Shown: piece by piece, positions 8,511-17,747 of the stretch
Layout: the number at the start of each line of letters is the position of its first letter
How positions within the stretch are numbered: position 1 is the stretch's first letter
Origin: an uncultured Prevotella sp.
GTDB taxonomy: Bacteria; Bacteroidota; Bacteroidia; Bacteroidales; Bacteroidaceae
DNA length: 64,000 nt
Direction: 5' to 3'
Assembly: GCA_900540375.1 (NCBI GenBank)
Contig: UQFS01000017.1
Span: forward strand, 1-64,000
Made by a program: the position numbers and the translations under genes
The notes under the pieces: generated by a model
Told to the model about the DNA's origin: nothing
The model's database searches: none
Seen by the model: the letters and a program-made list of their open reading frames with translations, nothing else

Positions 8511-9719
8511 ATGAAGAAAGTTTTGATTACGATATGCACGCCTACACGCAATAACTATCGAGCTGCCTCTGCATTGCCTTTTCATCTGATATTGGGTGAT
8601 TTGCATAATGCGAAATCGGATGAAGCTAAGGTCGATTACACCATTTATTCATTTAATTCCAATCGGCTTTCATCTGAGCAGATACGTGGGGTAGAATGTG
8701 AGTTGGGTGCAAGAATCGTCATTATAGAGAAACCCAAGTGGCTGCAATGGATGTTCAGACTACATTTGGTGTTCTTAAGGATTCTGTTTCGTTATCCTTT
8801 GATGGCTTATCTGTCATTACCAGATAGTACGATAGATGAGATAAAAGCATCAATGCCAGATACGGTTTGGATTTATGGGGAAGAAATATCTGGTGTTGCA
8901 TCAGAATTTAAGGGCTTAAATACTATTATAACGATGCCCGACTGTGAGTCGTTGTTCTATTACAGAATGCTTTCTAAAAGGTTTGTAATGCGAAATATTC
9001 TGTCGGTGATAAAAAACGGATATGCCTATTATCAGTATTTGTGTTTAGAGAGGGATAAATTTTGTCAGGGAGTGAAGTACCACTTTGTGGGTTTGGCAGA
9101 TAGAGACTTCTACAAGAGTATTAATCCTGCAGTTAAGGCTGTATTCTTAAATCACCCACTTTATGACTCGATAGCGTGTGAGAGGTTGAAAGAACATTTC
9201 TCCTCCCCTATTAAGCTGTTAATTGCAGGAAGATACGATTTCTATATGCAAGAGGCAAGCGATGAAACTTTGAAAATGATGGTAGCCTGTGCAGATGAGA
9301 TTAAGCAATACTATGCCATTACTTTTTTGGGAAAAGGCTGGGAAGATTGGAATGGTAGGTTGCTTCAGGCTGGTTTTTTGTCGGAGACAAAGAGCTGGGT
9401 AGAGAATTATGCTGAAGAAGTGGGTTCGCATGACATACAGCTTACACCAATATCTGTAGGTACTGGCACAAAGGGTAAAGTATTGGACGCTATTTCCAAC
9501 GGATTGTTGGAAATAGGCACTGAAGGGGCATTGGAAAATATAGATGTAACCAACGGGGAATCTTGTGTTATATATTCTTCTGTGGATGAACTGTTGGCAG
9601 TCTTGAAAGAGATTCCATTTTGCAAAAGCAAATATGAATTGATAAGAAAAAAGGGATATGCTCAAGTAAGCAGTAGCCATGATAAGTGCAGGATTGCAAG
9701 TTTATTGTTTGCTGAATAA
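8511..9719 (+). CDS. GT-B glycosyltransferase
   Basis: A 402-residue protein organised like a GT-B (GT1/GT4) enzyme. It has an alpha/beta N-domain and a C-domain with LLIAGRYDFY as the first strand of the donor-binding half, plus PISVGTGTKGKVLDAISNGL, the usual nucleotide-sugar-contacting loop and helix, near residues 320-340. The substrate cannot be read from the sequence. It lies 11 nt after the acetyltransferase, in the same operon. Confidence 0.75.
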   Translation: MKKVLITICTPTRNNYRAASALPFHLILGDLHNAKSDEAKVDYTIYSFNSNRLSSEQIRGVECELGARIVIIEKPKWLQWMFRLHLVFLRILFRYPLMAYLSLPDSTIDEIKASMPDTVWIYGEEISGVASEFKGLNTIITMPDCESLFYYRMLSKRFVMRNILSVIKNGYAYYQYLCLERDKFCQGVKYHFVGLADRDFYKSINPAVKAVFLNHPLYDSIACERLKEHFSSPIKLLIAGRYDFYMQEASDETLKMMVACADEIKQYYAITFLGKGWEDWNGRLLQAGFLSETKSWVENYAEEVGSHDIQLTPISVGTGTKGKVLDAISNGLLEIGTEGALENIDVTNGESCVIYSSVDELLAVLKEIPFCKSKYELIRKKGYAQVSSSHDKCRIASLLFAE

Positions 9720-9753
9720 ATAATCATTAATCTAATATCAGTGAATTTAGCTT

Positions 9754-10923
9754 ATGTTTATATATCTATTCGTATTTTTAGTGGCATTGCTGTTCTACTT
9801 TGTCTCGCCCAAGTCAAAGTCTGATTTCTTATTGGCAGGTTTGTTCTGCTATATGGCAGTGTTCGTTGGCTTAGGCGATATGATAGGAGGGTATGACCGC
9901 TATATCTATGGAGATTCATTTGATACAATAGCAAACAATCTTCGCGGGATAGGAAAATTGCAAGACTCTCTTTACCTTGTCAGTGGGTCTGAATATGGCT
10001 ATTTCTTATGGGAGGTTATCGTAGCTTGTTTTACTCCCAACAGATATATCTTTATACTGATAACTACACTGCTTGTTTATGCTCTCTATTATAGAGCTTT
10101 CATAAAGTATATGGAAACCTATCCTTTGCCATGCATCCTGTTTGTTGGTTTCCTGTTTTTCTTCACCATGACTTATTTACGGGCTGTTATTGCAGTAGGA
10201 ATCCTTTGGCAGGGAGTTAAATATATCTGGGAACGGAAGTTGCTGAAATTCAGTCTGGTATTACTTTTGGCCTATTCGTTTCATTCATCAGCAATGATTG
10301 TACTTCCATTGTATTTTATGCCTCAAAAGAAGCTGTCTAAAAGTGTTGTATTAAAAATGCTTGCTGTTTCGTTGTTAATAGGACTTACGCCGATTCCTGT
10401 GTCTCTACTCTCGAGTGCTGGGGAGGTAAGTGGGAAATTGGATAGTGGTTTAAGTTATGCATCGCAAGACCAGGGATTTAGAATAGAATATGTTTTTGAA
10501 GTCTTGTTTATTATTTGGTTTATATTTAAAAACTACAAATACATTAAACTTGATCCCAAAACACTTACTTTCCTTAACATGTCTTTTATACTTTGCTGCG
10601 TACTTCTCGTATTCATGAGGTTCGGGCAGGGAGGGAGATTTACATGGCCTTTCTTTTTAGGAATATTTTATTTACTCCCAACTTTAGCATTAAATAATAG
10701 CGGGATGAAATATAAGAAACCAATCCTTATATTTGTCAGTTTCACTTTGTTTTATCGACTCGTGGTTGCTTGGGCTCCATTGAATATTCCCTATAAGACT
10801 TTTTTAGTTGATGGCGAACCTTCTGGTGATGGAAGTGTATATCAATATTATGAATACGATGTGATGTATAGCAAAGATAAATTTTATCGACCGGCTTTTG
10901 AGCCTATTCTGTTAAAAAAATAA
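9754..10923 (+). CDS. EpsG/Wzy-like polysaccharide polymerase
   Basis: A 389-residue membrane protein with about ten hydrophobic segments. Features of the EpsG family are GGYDRYIYGDSF in the first periplasmic loop, a FTMTYLRAVIAVGILWQGV segment (the LRQ/LRA-type block) and YSFHSSAMIVLPLYF. It should polymerise repeat units in the periplasm and is the natural partner of the flippase at 1488. No other polymerase candidate exists in the locus. Confidence 0.85.
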   Translation: MFIYLFVFLVALLFYFVSPKSKSDFLLAGLFCYMAVFVGLGDMIGGYDRYIYGDSFDTIANNLRGIGKLQDSLYLVSGSEYGYFLWEVIVACFTPNRYIFILITTLLVYALYYRAFIKYMETYPLPCILFVGFLFFFTMTYLRAVIAVGILWQGVKYIWERKLLKFSLVLLLAYSFHSSAMIVLPLYFMPQKKLSKSVVLKMLAVSLLIGLTPIPVSLLSSAGEVSGKLDSGLSYASQDQGFRIEYVFEVLFIIWFIFKNYKYIKLDPKTLTFLNMSFILCCVLLVFMRFGQGGRFTWPFFLGIFYLLPTLALNNSGMKYKKPILIFVSFTLFYRLVVAWAPLNIPYKTFLVDGEPSGDGSVYQYYEYDVMYSKDKFYRPAFEPILLKK

Positions 10924-10949
10924 GGGGGTCTACCATTTTTAGATATATT

Positions 10950-11894
10950 ATGATAGCGATCACTATATTTACTCCGACATATAACAGGGCTTCTCTACTA
11001 CCTCGTTTGTTTGAAAGCATCATGCAACAGAACGTGCGCGATATTGAATGGATTATTGTTGATGATGGAAGTACTGATAATACAGAAATGGTAGTTAAGG
11101 GCTTTCTTGCGCCAGAGTTAGCCACCTTTCCTATAAAATATTACAGAAAGACAAACGGGGGAAAGCACACGGCTATCAATTATGGTGTAAACAAGGCTCA
11201 GGGAGAATTATTTTTCATTGTAGACTCTGACGATATTTTGCCTGCCGGAGCAATTCGGACTGTAAGAAATGTTTGGGATGAAGTAAAACATCAGCCAGAG
11301 TATGGTGGAGTATGTGGGTTAGATGGAAATATGAAGACAGGAACTATCATTGGTTCCGGCATCCCGAATGATTCGCAATCATCTACAATGAGTTTGGCAG
11401 ATGGCAGCCATATAAGATATATTGATGGCAATAATATGGCTATTAGATTTGGCAGGGGAGTGGCAGGCGATATGAAGGAAATATATAGGACTTCTGTGCT
11501 AAAGGAATTTCCATTCCCGGAAATTCCCAATGAGCGGTTCTGCCCGGAAGTTCTTGTATGGAATAGGATAGGAACAAAGTATAAACTGCGATACTTTCAT
11601 CACGTAATATATCTTGCGGAGTACCAGGTGAATGGTGTCACCGCTGGTATAACTAAAGCCAGGAGGAATAGTCCTATTGCCACGATGATGACTTATCAAG
11701 AGATGACAGAGTATGATATTCCGTTTAAATGGAAGGTTCGGTCGGCTATTAATTATTGGAGATTTGGGGTATGCGCATTTAAAAGGTTAAAATTTAAAAT
11801 CGGTAGTCCTACTATTCATGCTAAATGGTTTATATTTATTCCTGTTGGTATAATCTATTATTTCATAGATACATATCGCTTAAGAGGTAAATGA
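10950..11894 (+). CDS. GT2 family glycosyltransferase
   Basis: A 314-residue GT-A enzyme of family 2: FTPTYNRA at residues 7-14, IIVDDGSTDNTE at 35-46 and the DxD-type metal site VDSDD at 91-95. The C-terminal half has the mixed hydrophobic character seen in capsule GT2s. Cytoplasmic face of the membrane; donor and acceptor unknown. The stop overlaps the next start (ATGA, 11891-11894). Confidence 0.85.
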   Translation: MIAITIFTPTYNRASLLPRLFESIMQQNVRDIEWIIVDDGSTDNTEMVVKGFLAPELATFPIKYYRKTNGGKHTAINYGVNKAQGELFFIVDSDDILPAGAIRTVRNVWDEVKHQPEYGGVCGLDGNMKTGTIIGSGIPNDSQSSTMSLADGSHIRYIDGNNMAIRFGRGVAGDMKEIYRTSVLKEFPFPEIPNERFCPEVLVWNRIGTKYKLRYFHHVIYLAEYQVNGVTAGITKARRNSPIATMMTYQEMTEYDIPFKWKVRSAINYWRFGVCAFKRLKFKIGSPTIHAKWFIFIPVGIIYYFIDTYRLRGK

Positions 11895-12853
11895 GAAGAA
11901 ATATGGAGAAAGTATCTGTTATAGTACCTGTTTTTAATGCTAAGCCATATTTAAATGACTGTATAGAAAGTATAAAGAGGCAGACTTATCAGAATTTAGA
12001 AATTATACTTGTAGACGATGGCAGTAGCGATGGCTCTGGTGAACTTGCAGAAGAGTTGAGTAATGGCAGTCAGAACATTAAGACTGTTCGTAAACCCAAT
12101 GGCGGTGTTGTTTCCGCAAGAAGGTTAGGTTTGCATCATGCCACAGGGCAATGGGTGTCTTTTGTAGATGCAGATGACACACTTCCCGATGATTCTATTA
12201 GTAGCCTAATGGAATGCACAGATGGAACGGAAATGGTTGTAGGTTGTTTTACAACGCCTGGCCAATTAAAGTCTTTGAGTTTAGAAGAGTCGAAGCATGC
12301 GGTCCTTACAGGGAAAGGTATAGAACCAAGTCCATGGGGAAAGCTTTTTAAACGGTCTATTTTAGATGATCGTGTATTTGATATACCCCGCCATATAAAG
12401 TATGGTGAGGATATGTTGATGAATATAAGAATCGTATTCTCTCTTACACAACCACCTCGATTTGTCAACAAAATCGTTTATAATTATCAGTGTCATAATT
12501 TCAGCGTCTCTCACGTCACGGCTAAGAATCTGGATTACGAGTATGAATATGATAGGCATCGGATTATATCTATATCTCCAAATGAGATAGACAAATATAT
12601 GGGAGATATTTTGTGGATCAGGATAAATGGGATTGCGGGAATTGCTATTTCTTGTGCTTCTGAAATTGCAAGAAAAGCACATCCTTATTTTAAGATAGTT
12701 CAAGCAGATATGGATAAGTATCAGTATAAAATGAACCTAAAGGAACGTATTATCATGCAATCGCATAATACCTTTATTATCAAAATACTGGGTTACTTCC
12801 TTACTTTGAGAAACGGGATTATTTATAGAATGAAAGAGTTTCATATAATTTGA
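11891..12853 (+). CDS. GT2 family glycosyltransferase
   Basis: A 320-residue GT2 enzyme: VSVIVPVFNAKPYL near residues 8-21, IILVDDGSSDGS at 38-49 and the metal-binding VDADD at 92-96. The ATG at 11891 overlaps the previous stop; an internal ATG at 11903 is an alternative that matches the usual beginning of the fold better. Donor and acceptor unknown. AT-rich like its neighbours. Confidence 0.85.
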   Translation: MRRNMEKVSVIVPVFNAKPYLNDCIESIKRQTYQNLEIILVDDGSSDGSGELAEELSNGSQNIKTVRKPNGGVVSARRLGLHHATGQWVSFVDADDTLPDDSISSLMECTDGTEMVVGCFTTPGQLKSLSLEESKHAVLTGKGIEPSPWGKLFKRSILDDRVFDIPRHIKYGEDMLMNIRIVFSLTQPPRFVNKIVYNYQCHNFSVSHVTAKNLDYEYEYDRHRIISISPNEIDKYMGDILWIRINGIAGIAISCASEIARKAHPYFKIVQADMDKYQYKMNLKERIIMQSHNTFIIKILGYFLTLRNGIIYRMKEFHII

Positions 12854-12863
12854 TTGATGAATA

Positions 12864-13916
12864 ATGATTGCTATAGATCCAAGATCCAGATATAACTATA
12901 CAGGCTATTATATTCTGGGTTTAAGAAAATTATTTCCACGCGCTGTGATAAAATTTGATATAAGACCTTTCCCTAAGGACATGTTATCTCACTATCGTGA
13001 TAATAATAGTTGCTTGGCAATTATGATTGATGGATTTAAGTTTTTTATCGATGCGGATGATAAACTGAAGATAGATAGTTCTGCATACCAATGGTGTGAT
13101 GTTTATGGGAAAATCAATGTTACATCTAAAGAATTGGTAGAATTCCCCAAGATGGTTTCCATAGGTCCAAGCTTTGGAGTGACAATTGATTCACGGTTCT
13201 GCATTATATTAGCTTGTATTCGTAATTTTATAAGTCTTAGGCATTATTCGGACCTTACATTTAAAGCCTATTTGAAAGATTATATTTATAGTTTTGTTAG
13301 AAGAAGGCCTGTCACATTATATGAAAGAAAGATAGCAGTAAAGCATAATTACATATTTCATGCAAGCACATTGTGGTATGGTGACTTTACAGCGGAAAAT
13401 ACGAACATGTTTCGTGGAGAATTCCTGAAGGCATGCCAAAAGGCGGGATTGATTATAGAAGGAGGCTTGTTTTATGTAGAGGGGCCTGCTGTATTGGCTG
13501 AAATGCCAGACTATCCCAAGTATAAGGAGATTTACAAAGATTTTATCTACGACAAGAGGTTGTCGATGGACTATTATATTCGCAAGACCAAAGAGAGTGT
13601 ACTGGTATTCAATACGCCCAGTGTATGCGAATGTCACGGATGGAAGCTGGCAGAATATCTGTGCATGGGCAAAGCGATTATTTCTACACCGTTGACTCGC
13701 GTGATGCCCGGTGAGGGATTGATTCATGGGGTTAATGTACATTTCGTGAAAACGCCAGAGGAGATATACGATGCCGTTGTAAAGATCAATACTGATGAAA
13801 GCTATCGCAAGAAACTAGAGAAAGGGGCCAGGGAATATTACGAGAAATGGCTGGCACCCGAGGTGGTAACCAAAAGGATTCTTGATAGAGCCTTTGAATA
13901 TGGTAACGTGGAATAG
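12864..13916 (+). CDS. Putative glycosyltransferase (GT-B-like C-terminus)
   Basis: A 350-residue protein. The N-terminal half is unfamiliar, but the C-terminus has the GT-B donor-binding pattern: HGWKLAEYLCMGKAIISTPL, then a PEEIYDAVVKI helix and a final REYYEKWLAPEVV helix that folds back. I infer a glycosyltransferase of the locus with unknown specificity. It is the last of the strongly AT-rich genes; composition shifts right after its stop. Confidence 0.68.
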   Translation: MIAIDPRSRYNYTGYYILGLRKLFPRAVIKFDIRPFPKDMLSHYRDNNSCLAIMIDGFKFFIDADDKLKIDSSAYQWCDVYGKINVTSKELVEFPKMVSIGPSFGVTIDSRFCIILACIRNFISLRHYSDLTFKAYLKDYIYSFVRRRPVTLYERKIAVKHNYIFHASTLWYGDFTAENTNMFRGEFLKACQKAGLIIEGGLFYVEGPAVLAEMPDYPKYKEIYKDFIYDKRLSMDYYIRKTKESVLVFNTPSVCECHGWKLAEYLCMGKAIISTPLTRVMPGEGLIHGVNVHFVKTPEEIYDAVVKINTDESYRKKLEKGAREYYEKWLAPEVVTKRILDRAFEYGNVE

Positions 13917-13925
13917 TTTAGTAGT

Positions 13926-13982
13926 GATTTGTTTACTGTCAATAAATAAAATCGGTTGGATTTGTTTGCCGGCAATAAATAA
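13926..13982 (+). repeat. Duplicated 24-nt direct repeat at composition boundary
   Basis: Two 24-nt copies (13926-13949 and 13959-13982) differ at three positions and fill the gap between an AT-rich gene and a clearly more GC-rich one. Each begins GATTTGTTT and ends CAATAAATAA. The function is unknown; they may be a relic of recombination or part of a control region for the gene at 14005. Confidence 0.6.
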
Positions 13983-14004
13983 GTCGAAAATATATTAGAC
14001 GATT

Positions 14005-15072
14005 ATGAAGATTCTTCAGGTGATAACATCGTTGTGCACGGGCGGAGCAGAGAGTCTGCTTTCTGACCTTGTACCCTTGATGAATAGGGATGGAAATCAG
14101 GTTGATGTGCTGGTATTTGACGGAGAGGAGACTCCCTTCATGCATAAGCTGCAAGAGAGGGGCGTGCGCGTGATGAGCCTCAGTGAGAATACCAATGTCT
14201 ATCGGTTGGGTAATATCCGGAAGCTGATGCCGATCATCAAGCAATACGATATTGTGCATACCCACAACACTGCTTGTCAAATGTATGTGGCTTTAGCCAA
14301 GAAACTGTCGGGGGCGCAGTGCAAGCTGGCGACCACGGAGCATAGTACAGATAACAGGCGTCGGCATCTGTGGTGGTTCAAACTGTTGGACTTGTGGATG
14401 TATCGTCAATATCAAGCTATCATTGCCATCTCTGAAGAGGCCAAAGTACTGTTGGAGGACTATACCAACCGCCAATTTCCAGTCACGGCCATAGCCAATG
14501 GTATCAACGTGGATACCTTCTTCTCTGCCGCTCCTTATGAGGAGATGAAGAGCGAGGGACAGAAAGTAATTATCATGGTGGCCGCTTTCCGGCCAGGGAA
14601 AGAGCAGGATACGCTTATCAGATGCATGAAAATTTTACCTCAAGACTATCAACTCTGGCTTGTGGGTGACGGCGTCCGCAGGCAGGAGTGTGAGCAACTG
14701 GCCCGTCAGCTTGGTGTGGACGAGCGAGTGAAGTTTTGGGGTGTTCGTACCGATGTGCCCCGTTTGCTGAAGACCGCCGACGTGGTGGTGATGTCCACCC
14801 ATTATGAGGGAATGTCACTCTCTAATATTGAGGGTATGGCTTCCGGAAATCCGTTCTTGGCAAGCAATGTGAAAGGCATTAGGGAAATCACAAAGGGAGC
14901 AGGTGTGATGTTCGAAGAAGATAGCGACAAGCAGTTGGCAGAGATTATCCTGCAGCTGATGATCGATAAGGCTTATCGCGATAAGGTCGTGAACAGATGT
15001 CTTAACCGTGCGAAAGAATATGATGTGAGTAAGACGGCCGAGAGGTATCTAACTGTCTACCACTCGCTCTGA
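14005..15072 (+). CDS. GT4 family glycosyltransferase
   Basis: A 355-residue GT-B enzyme of family 4. The N-domain opens ILQVITSLCTGGAESLLSDL, the acceptor side carries HTHNTA and TTEHS, the linker carries AIANGINVDTF, and the donor side has the family block HYEGMSLSNIEGMASGNP with the two glutamates of the EX7E motif. It marks the switch from the AT-rich left part to the more GC-rich right part of the locus. Confidence 0.87.
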   Translation: MKILQVITSLCTGGAESLLSDLVPLMNRDGNQVDVLVFDGEETPFMHKLQERGVRVMSLSENTNVYRLGNIRKLMPIIKQYDIVHTHNTACQMYVALAKKLSGAQCKLATTEHSTDNRRRHLWWFKLLDLWMYRQYQAIIAISEEAKVLLEDYTNRQFPVTAIANGINVDTFFSAAPYEEMKSEGQKVIIMVAAFRPGKEQDTLIRCMKILPQDYQLWLVGDGVRRQECEQLARQLGVDERVKFWGVRTDVPRLLKTADVVVMSTHYEGMSLSNIEGMASGNPFLASNVKGIREITKGAGVMFEEDSDKQLAEIILQLMIDKAYRDKVVNRCLNRAKEYDVSKTAERYLTVYHSL

Positions 15073-15118
15073 AAATATTTATGGAGAAAAAAGAGAATGA
15101 CGGCAACATAAACACGAG

Positions 15119-16255
15119 ATGAAAAAGAAGAAACTTATCAAGGTATCCACTGTTCCCATGTCGTTGGATAGCTTCTGCCGTGGCCAGTTGCAGATGCTTT
15201 CACAATATTATGATGTAGTGGCGGTGTCGTCGCCTGAACCGGAACTGAAGATGATCGCCGAGAGGGAAGGGGTGCGGACCATAGCTGTGCCGATGGAGCG
15301 CCATATCTCCCTCTTCAAGGATTTGCGCTCGCTATGGCAGATGGTGCGTGTGTTTCGCAGGGAGAAACCTGATATCGTGCATTCCATGACCCCCAAGGCC
15401 GGGCTCATCTCCATGATTGCAGCCTGGATATGCCGTGTGCCGGTGAGGATGCACACCTATACGGGTCTCGTGTTCCCCACGGCCACCGGACTGATGAAGC
15501 AGATTCTCATCCTCACCGATCGTATTCTCTGCTTCTGTGCCACGGACATCAATCCCGAAAGTTTGGGTGTGAAAGAGGATTTGCAACGATACCATATCAC
15601 CAAGAAACCCCTGCGGCTGATAGCCAACGGCAACGTCCGAGGTGTGGACATGAGCTACTACGATTGCACACCGGAGGTGATGGCCAAGGCTGGGCCGCTT
15701 CGCAAGTCCGATGTCTTCACCTTCTGCTTTGTGGGGCGTCTCGTGGGTGACAAGGGTATCAATGAACTCGTAGAGGCTTTCGACCGCCTGTATCGGGAGA
15801 TTCCTGCTACACGGCTGTTGCTTGTGGGACCTTACGAGAACGCCCTCGACCCGCTGAAGGCAGAGACTGATGAGCGAATCCGAAAGGGAGATGGCATCGA
15901 GACTGTGGGCAGTCAGAAGGACCCGCGGCCTTACTATGCCACCTCCGACGCCTTAGCTTTCCCGTCCTATCGGGAAGGAATGCCCAACGTGGTGCTCGAA
16001 GCCGGTGCCTTAGGCCTGCCCTCTATAGTGACGGATATCAATGGCAGCCGCGAGATTATCCGCCAGGGCTATAACGGAGTGATTATCCCACCGCATGACG
16101 CTAACGCTTTGTATCAGGCCATGCACGACTTTACTGTTAATAGGGATGAAACCGCAAGACTGGCCGCTAATGCCCGCAAGAACATTGCCGACCGCTATGA
16201 GCAGCAGATGATCTGGCAGGCACTGCTGGCAGAATACAGAAGATTGGAGAAATAG
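15119..16255 (+). CDS. GT4 glycosyltransferase (PglA/EpsD-like)
   Basis: A 378-residue GT4 enzyme. The N-domain contains HSMTPKAGLISMIAAW and RMHTYTGLVFPT, close to enzymes that add the second sugar to a lipid-linked HexNAc (PglA/EpsD/CapM group). The donor domain carries FVGRLVGDKGINELVEAF and the EX7E block YREGMPNVVLEAGALGLP. Given the initiating transferase nearby at 17130, I infer it adds an early sugar to the undecaprenyl-diphosphate primer. Confidence 0.85.
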   Translation: MKKKKLIKVSTVPMSLDSFCRGQLQMLSQYYDVVAVSSPEPELKMIAEREGVRTIAVPMERHISLFKDLRSLWQMVRVFRREKPDIVHSMTPKAGLISMIAAWICRVPVRMHTYTGLVFPTATGLMKQILILTDRILCFCATDINPESLGVKEDLQRYHITKKPLRLIANGNVRGVDMSYYDCTPEVMAKAGPLRKSDVFTFCFVGRLVGDKGINELVEAFDRLYREIPATRLLLVGPYENALDPLKAETDERIRKGDGIETVGSQKDPRPYYATSDALAFPSYREGMPNVVLEAGALGLPSIVTDINGSREIIRQGYNGVIIPPHDANALYQAMHDFTVNRDETARLAANARKNIADRYEQQMIWQALLAEYRRLEK

Positions 16256-16372
16256 CCAAGAGTAAATAGTCTACGTATACTTTTAGCCAAGTTCCTGTTT
16301 ACGGGAAAAATCTGTGGGGTAATAAAAAAGAAAAGATGATTCTAATCTTATAGAAATTTAATTGACAAAGAT

Positions 16373-17128
16373 ATGAGTAAAAAAGTAGTAGTAGGTGCGA
16401 CTGGAAATTTAGGCGCGCCTGTCAGTGTAAAGCTGAAGGCCGATGGCTATGATGTAGTAGCTGTAGGTGGAAGAAAGAATGACAAAGGATTTTTTCAGGA
16501 GAGAGGGATAAGCTATTATTCTGTCAATATCAAGGACAAGGACTCCATCTATGCCATTGCGAAGAATGCTGCTGTAGACCTGATAGAGCATTGTCATGCC
16601 ACATATGGTTTCCAGCGTTTTATCCTTCGCTTTTTCACCATCTATGAGTATCATCCCAATCCCTACCATTATGCCAACTTTAAGCGTCGTATGATGTCTT
16701 TCCGGATGTTGATGGACAGAGCGATGAAAAATCTGCCGATAGAAATTTGGGGCGACTGCACGAAGAGAAAGGAAATGGTGTATATCAAGGATTTCGTACA
16801 GCTTGTGTCCAACTGTGTGGCTTCTGGTATCGAGGGCGGTACCTATAATGTAGGAAATGGCTGGCAATTATCACTTGATGAGCAAATCAAGGGTATTGTG
16901 GAAGTGTTCTCACCTAAAGACAATCCGTCTAAGATCATTTATATGAAGGACAAGCCCGATCCATTGGAGAATGCCTTTGATGCATCCAAGACATTTAAGG
17001 AGTTGAACTGGCAGCCCAAATATTCCTATTTGGATCAACTGCGTGATTTCAAGAAAGAGATGGCAGAGAACCCTTATGAGAAGTTGTGGGGTAAGCCCGA
17101 GGACTATCATCTAAGTGACAAACGATAG
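16373..17128 (+). pseudogene. SDR sugar epimerase with core in-frame deletion
   Basis: A 251-residue extended-SDR (NAD-dependent epimerase/dehydratase) protein. The cofactor motif GATGNLG is present at residues 8-14, but the YxxxK catalytic pair already appears at 60-64 (YAIAK); in full-length relatives it falls near 140-150. About 80 residues, including the central Rossmann strands and the catalytic Ser/Thr, are therefore missing while the frame stays open. The C-terminal substrate domain (RFILRFFTIY, IWGDCTKRKEMVYIKDF, YNVGNG, LNWQPKYS) looks intact. Probably inactive; alternatively a minimal variant with a changed role. Confidence 0.65.
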
Positions 17129-17129
17129 T

Positions 17130-17747
17130 ATGTATCAGCATTTCTTTAAAAGGTTATTAGACATCGTGCTTTCGTTGGCGGCAATCATCGCTCTGTCACC
17201 CGTACTGATCGTTGTCTTTCTTCTCCTTTATTTTGCCAATGAGGGAGCGGGCGTGTTCTTCCTTCAGCCACGACCAGGATATAAGGGTAAGATTTTCAAG
17301 GTTATCAAGTTTAAGACCATGAACGACCGGAAAGATCCCAACGGAAAGTTGCTATTGGACACACTGAGGATAACCCCTGTTGGACGGTTTATTCGAAATA
17401 CTTCTTTGGATGAATTACCACAGCTCTTCAATGTTCTCAAGGGTGACATGAGTCTGGTTGGTCCACGCCCTTTATTGGTGAAGTATTTGCCACTCTATTC
17501 CAAGGAACAGATGCGGCGGCACGATGTACGACCCGGCATTACAGGTTGGGCTCAATGTCATGGCAGAAACACCATAGCGTGGCAGAAGAAGTTTGAACTG
17601 GATGTGTGGTATGTCGATCATCTCTCTTTCCTTACCGACCTGACGGTGATTTTGGAAACCATCAAGACTGTCGTGAAGCGGGAAGGAATCAATACGGACA
17701 ATGTGGCAACGGCTGCAACGATGGATGAATTTAATGGACACAACTAA
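17130..17747 (+). CDS. PglC-type phosphoglycosyl transferase (initiating)
   Basis: A 205-residue monotopic phosphoglycosyl transferase. It has an N-terminal reentrant membrane helix (residues 8-34, RLLDIVLSLAAIIALSPVLI), KFKTMND at 60-66, the catalytic Asp-Glu pair at 94-95 in TSLDELPQL, and SLVGPRPLL. It transfers a sugar-1-phosphate from UDP-sugar to undecaprenyl phosphate and so starts each repeat unit. The size matches the short PglC group rather than WbaP. I chose the ATG at 17130, next to the previous stop; a GTG at 17115 is an alternative. Overlaps the next gene. Confidence 0.9.
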   Translation: MYQHFFKRLLDIVLSLAAIIALSPVLIVVFLLLYFANEGAGVFFLQPRPGYKGKIFKVIKFKTMNDRKDPNGKLLLDTLRITPVGRFIRNTSLDELPQLFNVLKGDMSLVGPRPLLVKYLPLYSKEQMRRHDVRPGITGWAQCHGRNTIAWQKKFELDVWYVDHLSFLTDLTVILETIKTVVKREGINTDNVATAATMDEFNGHN

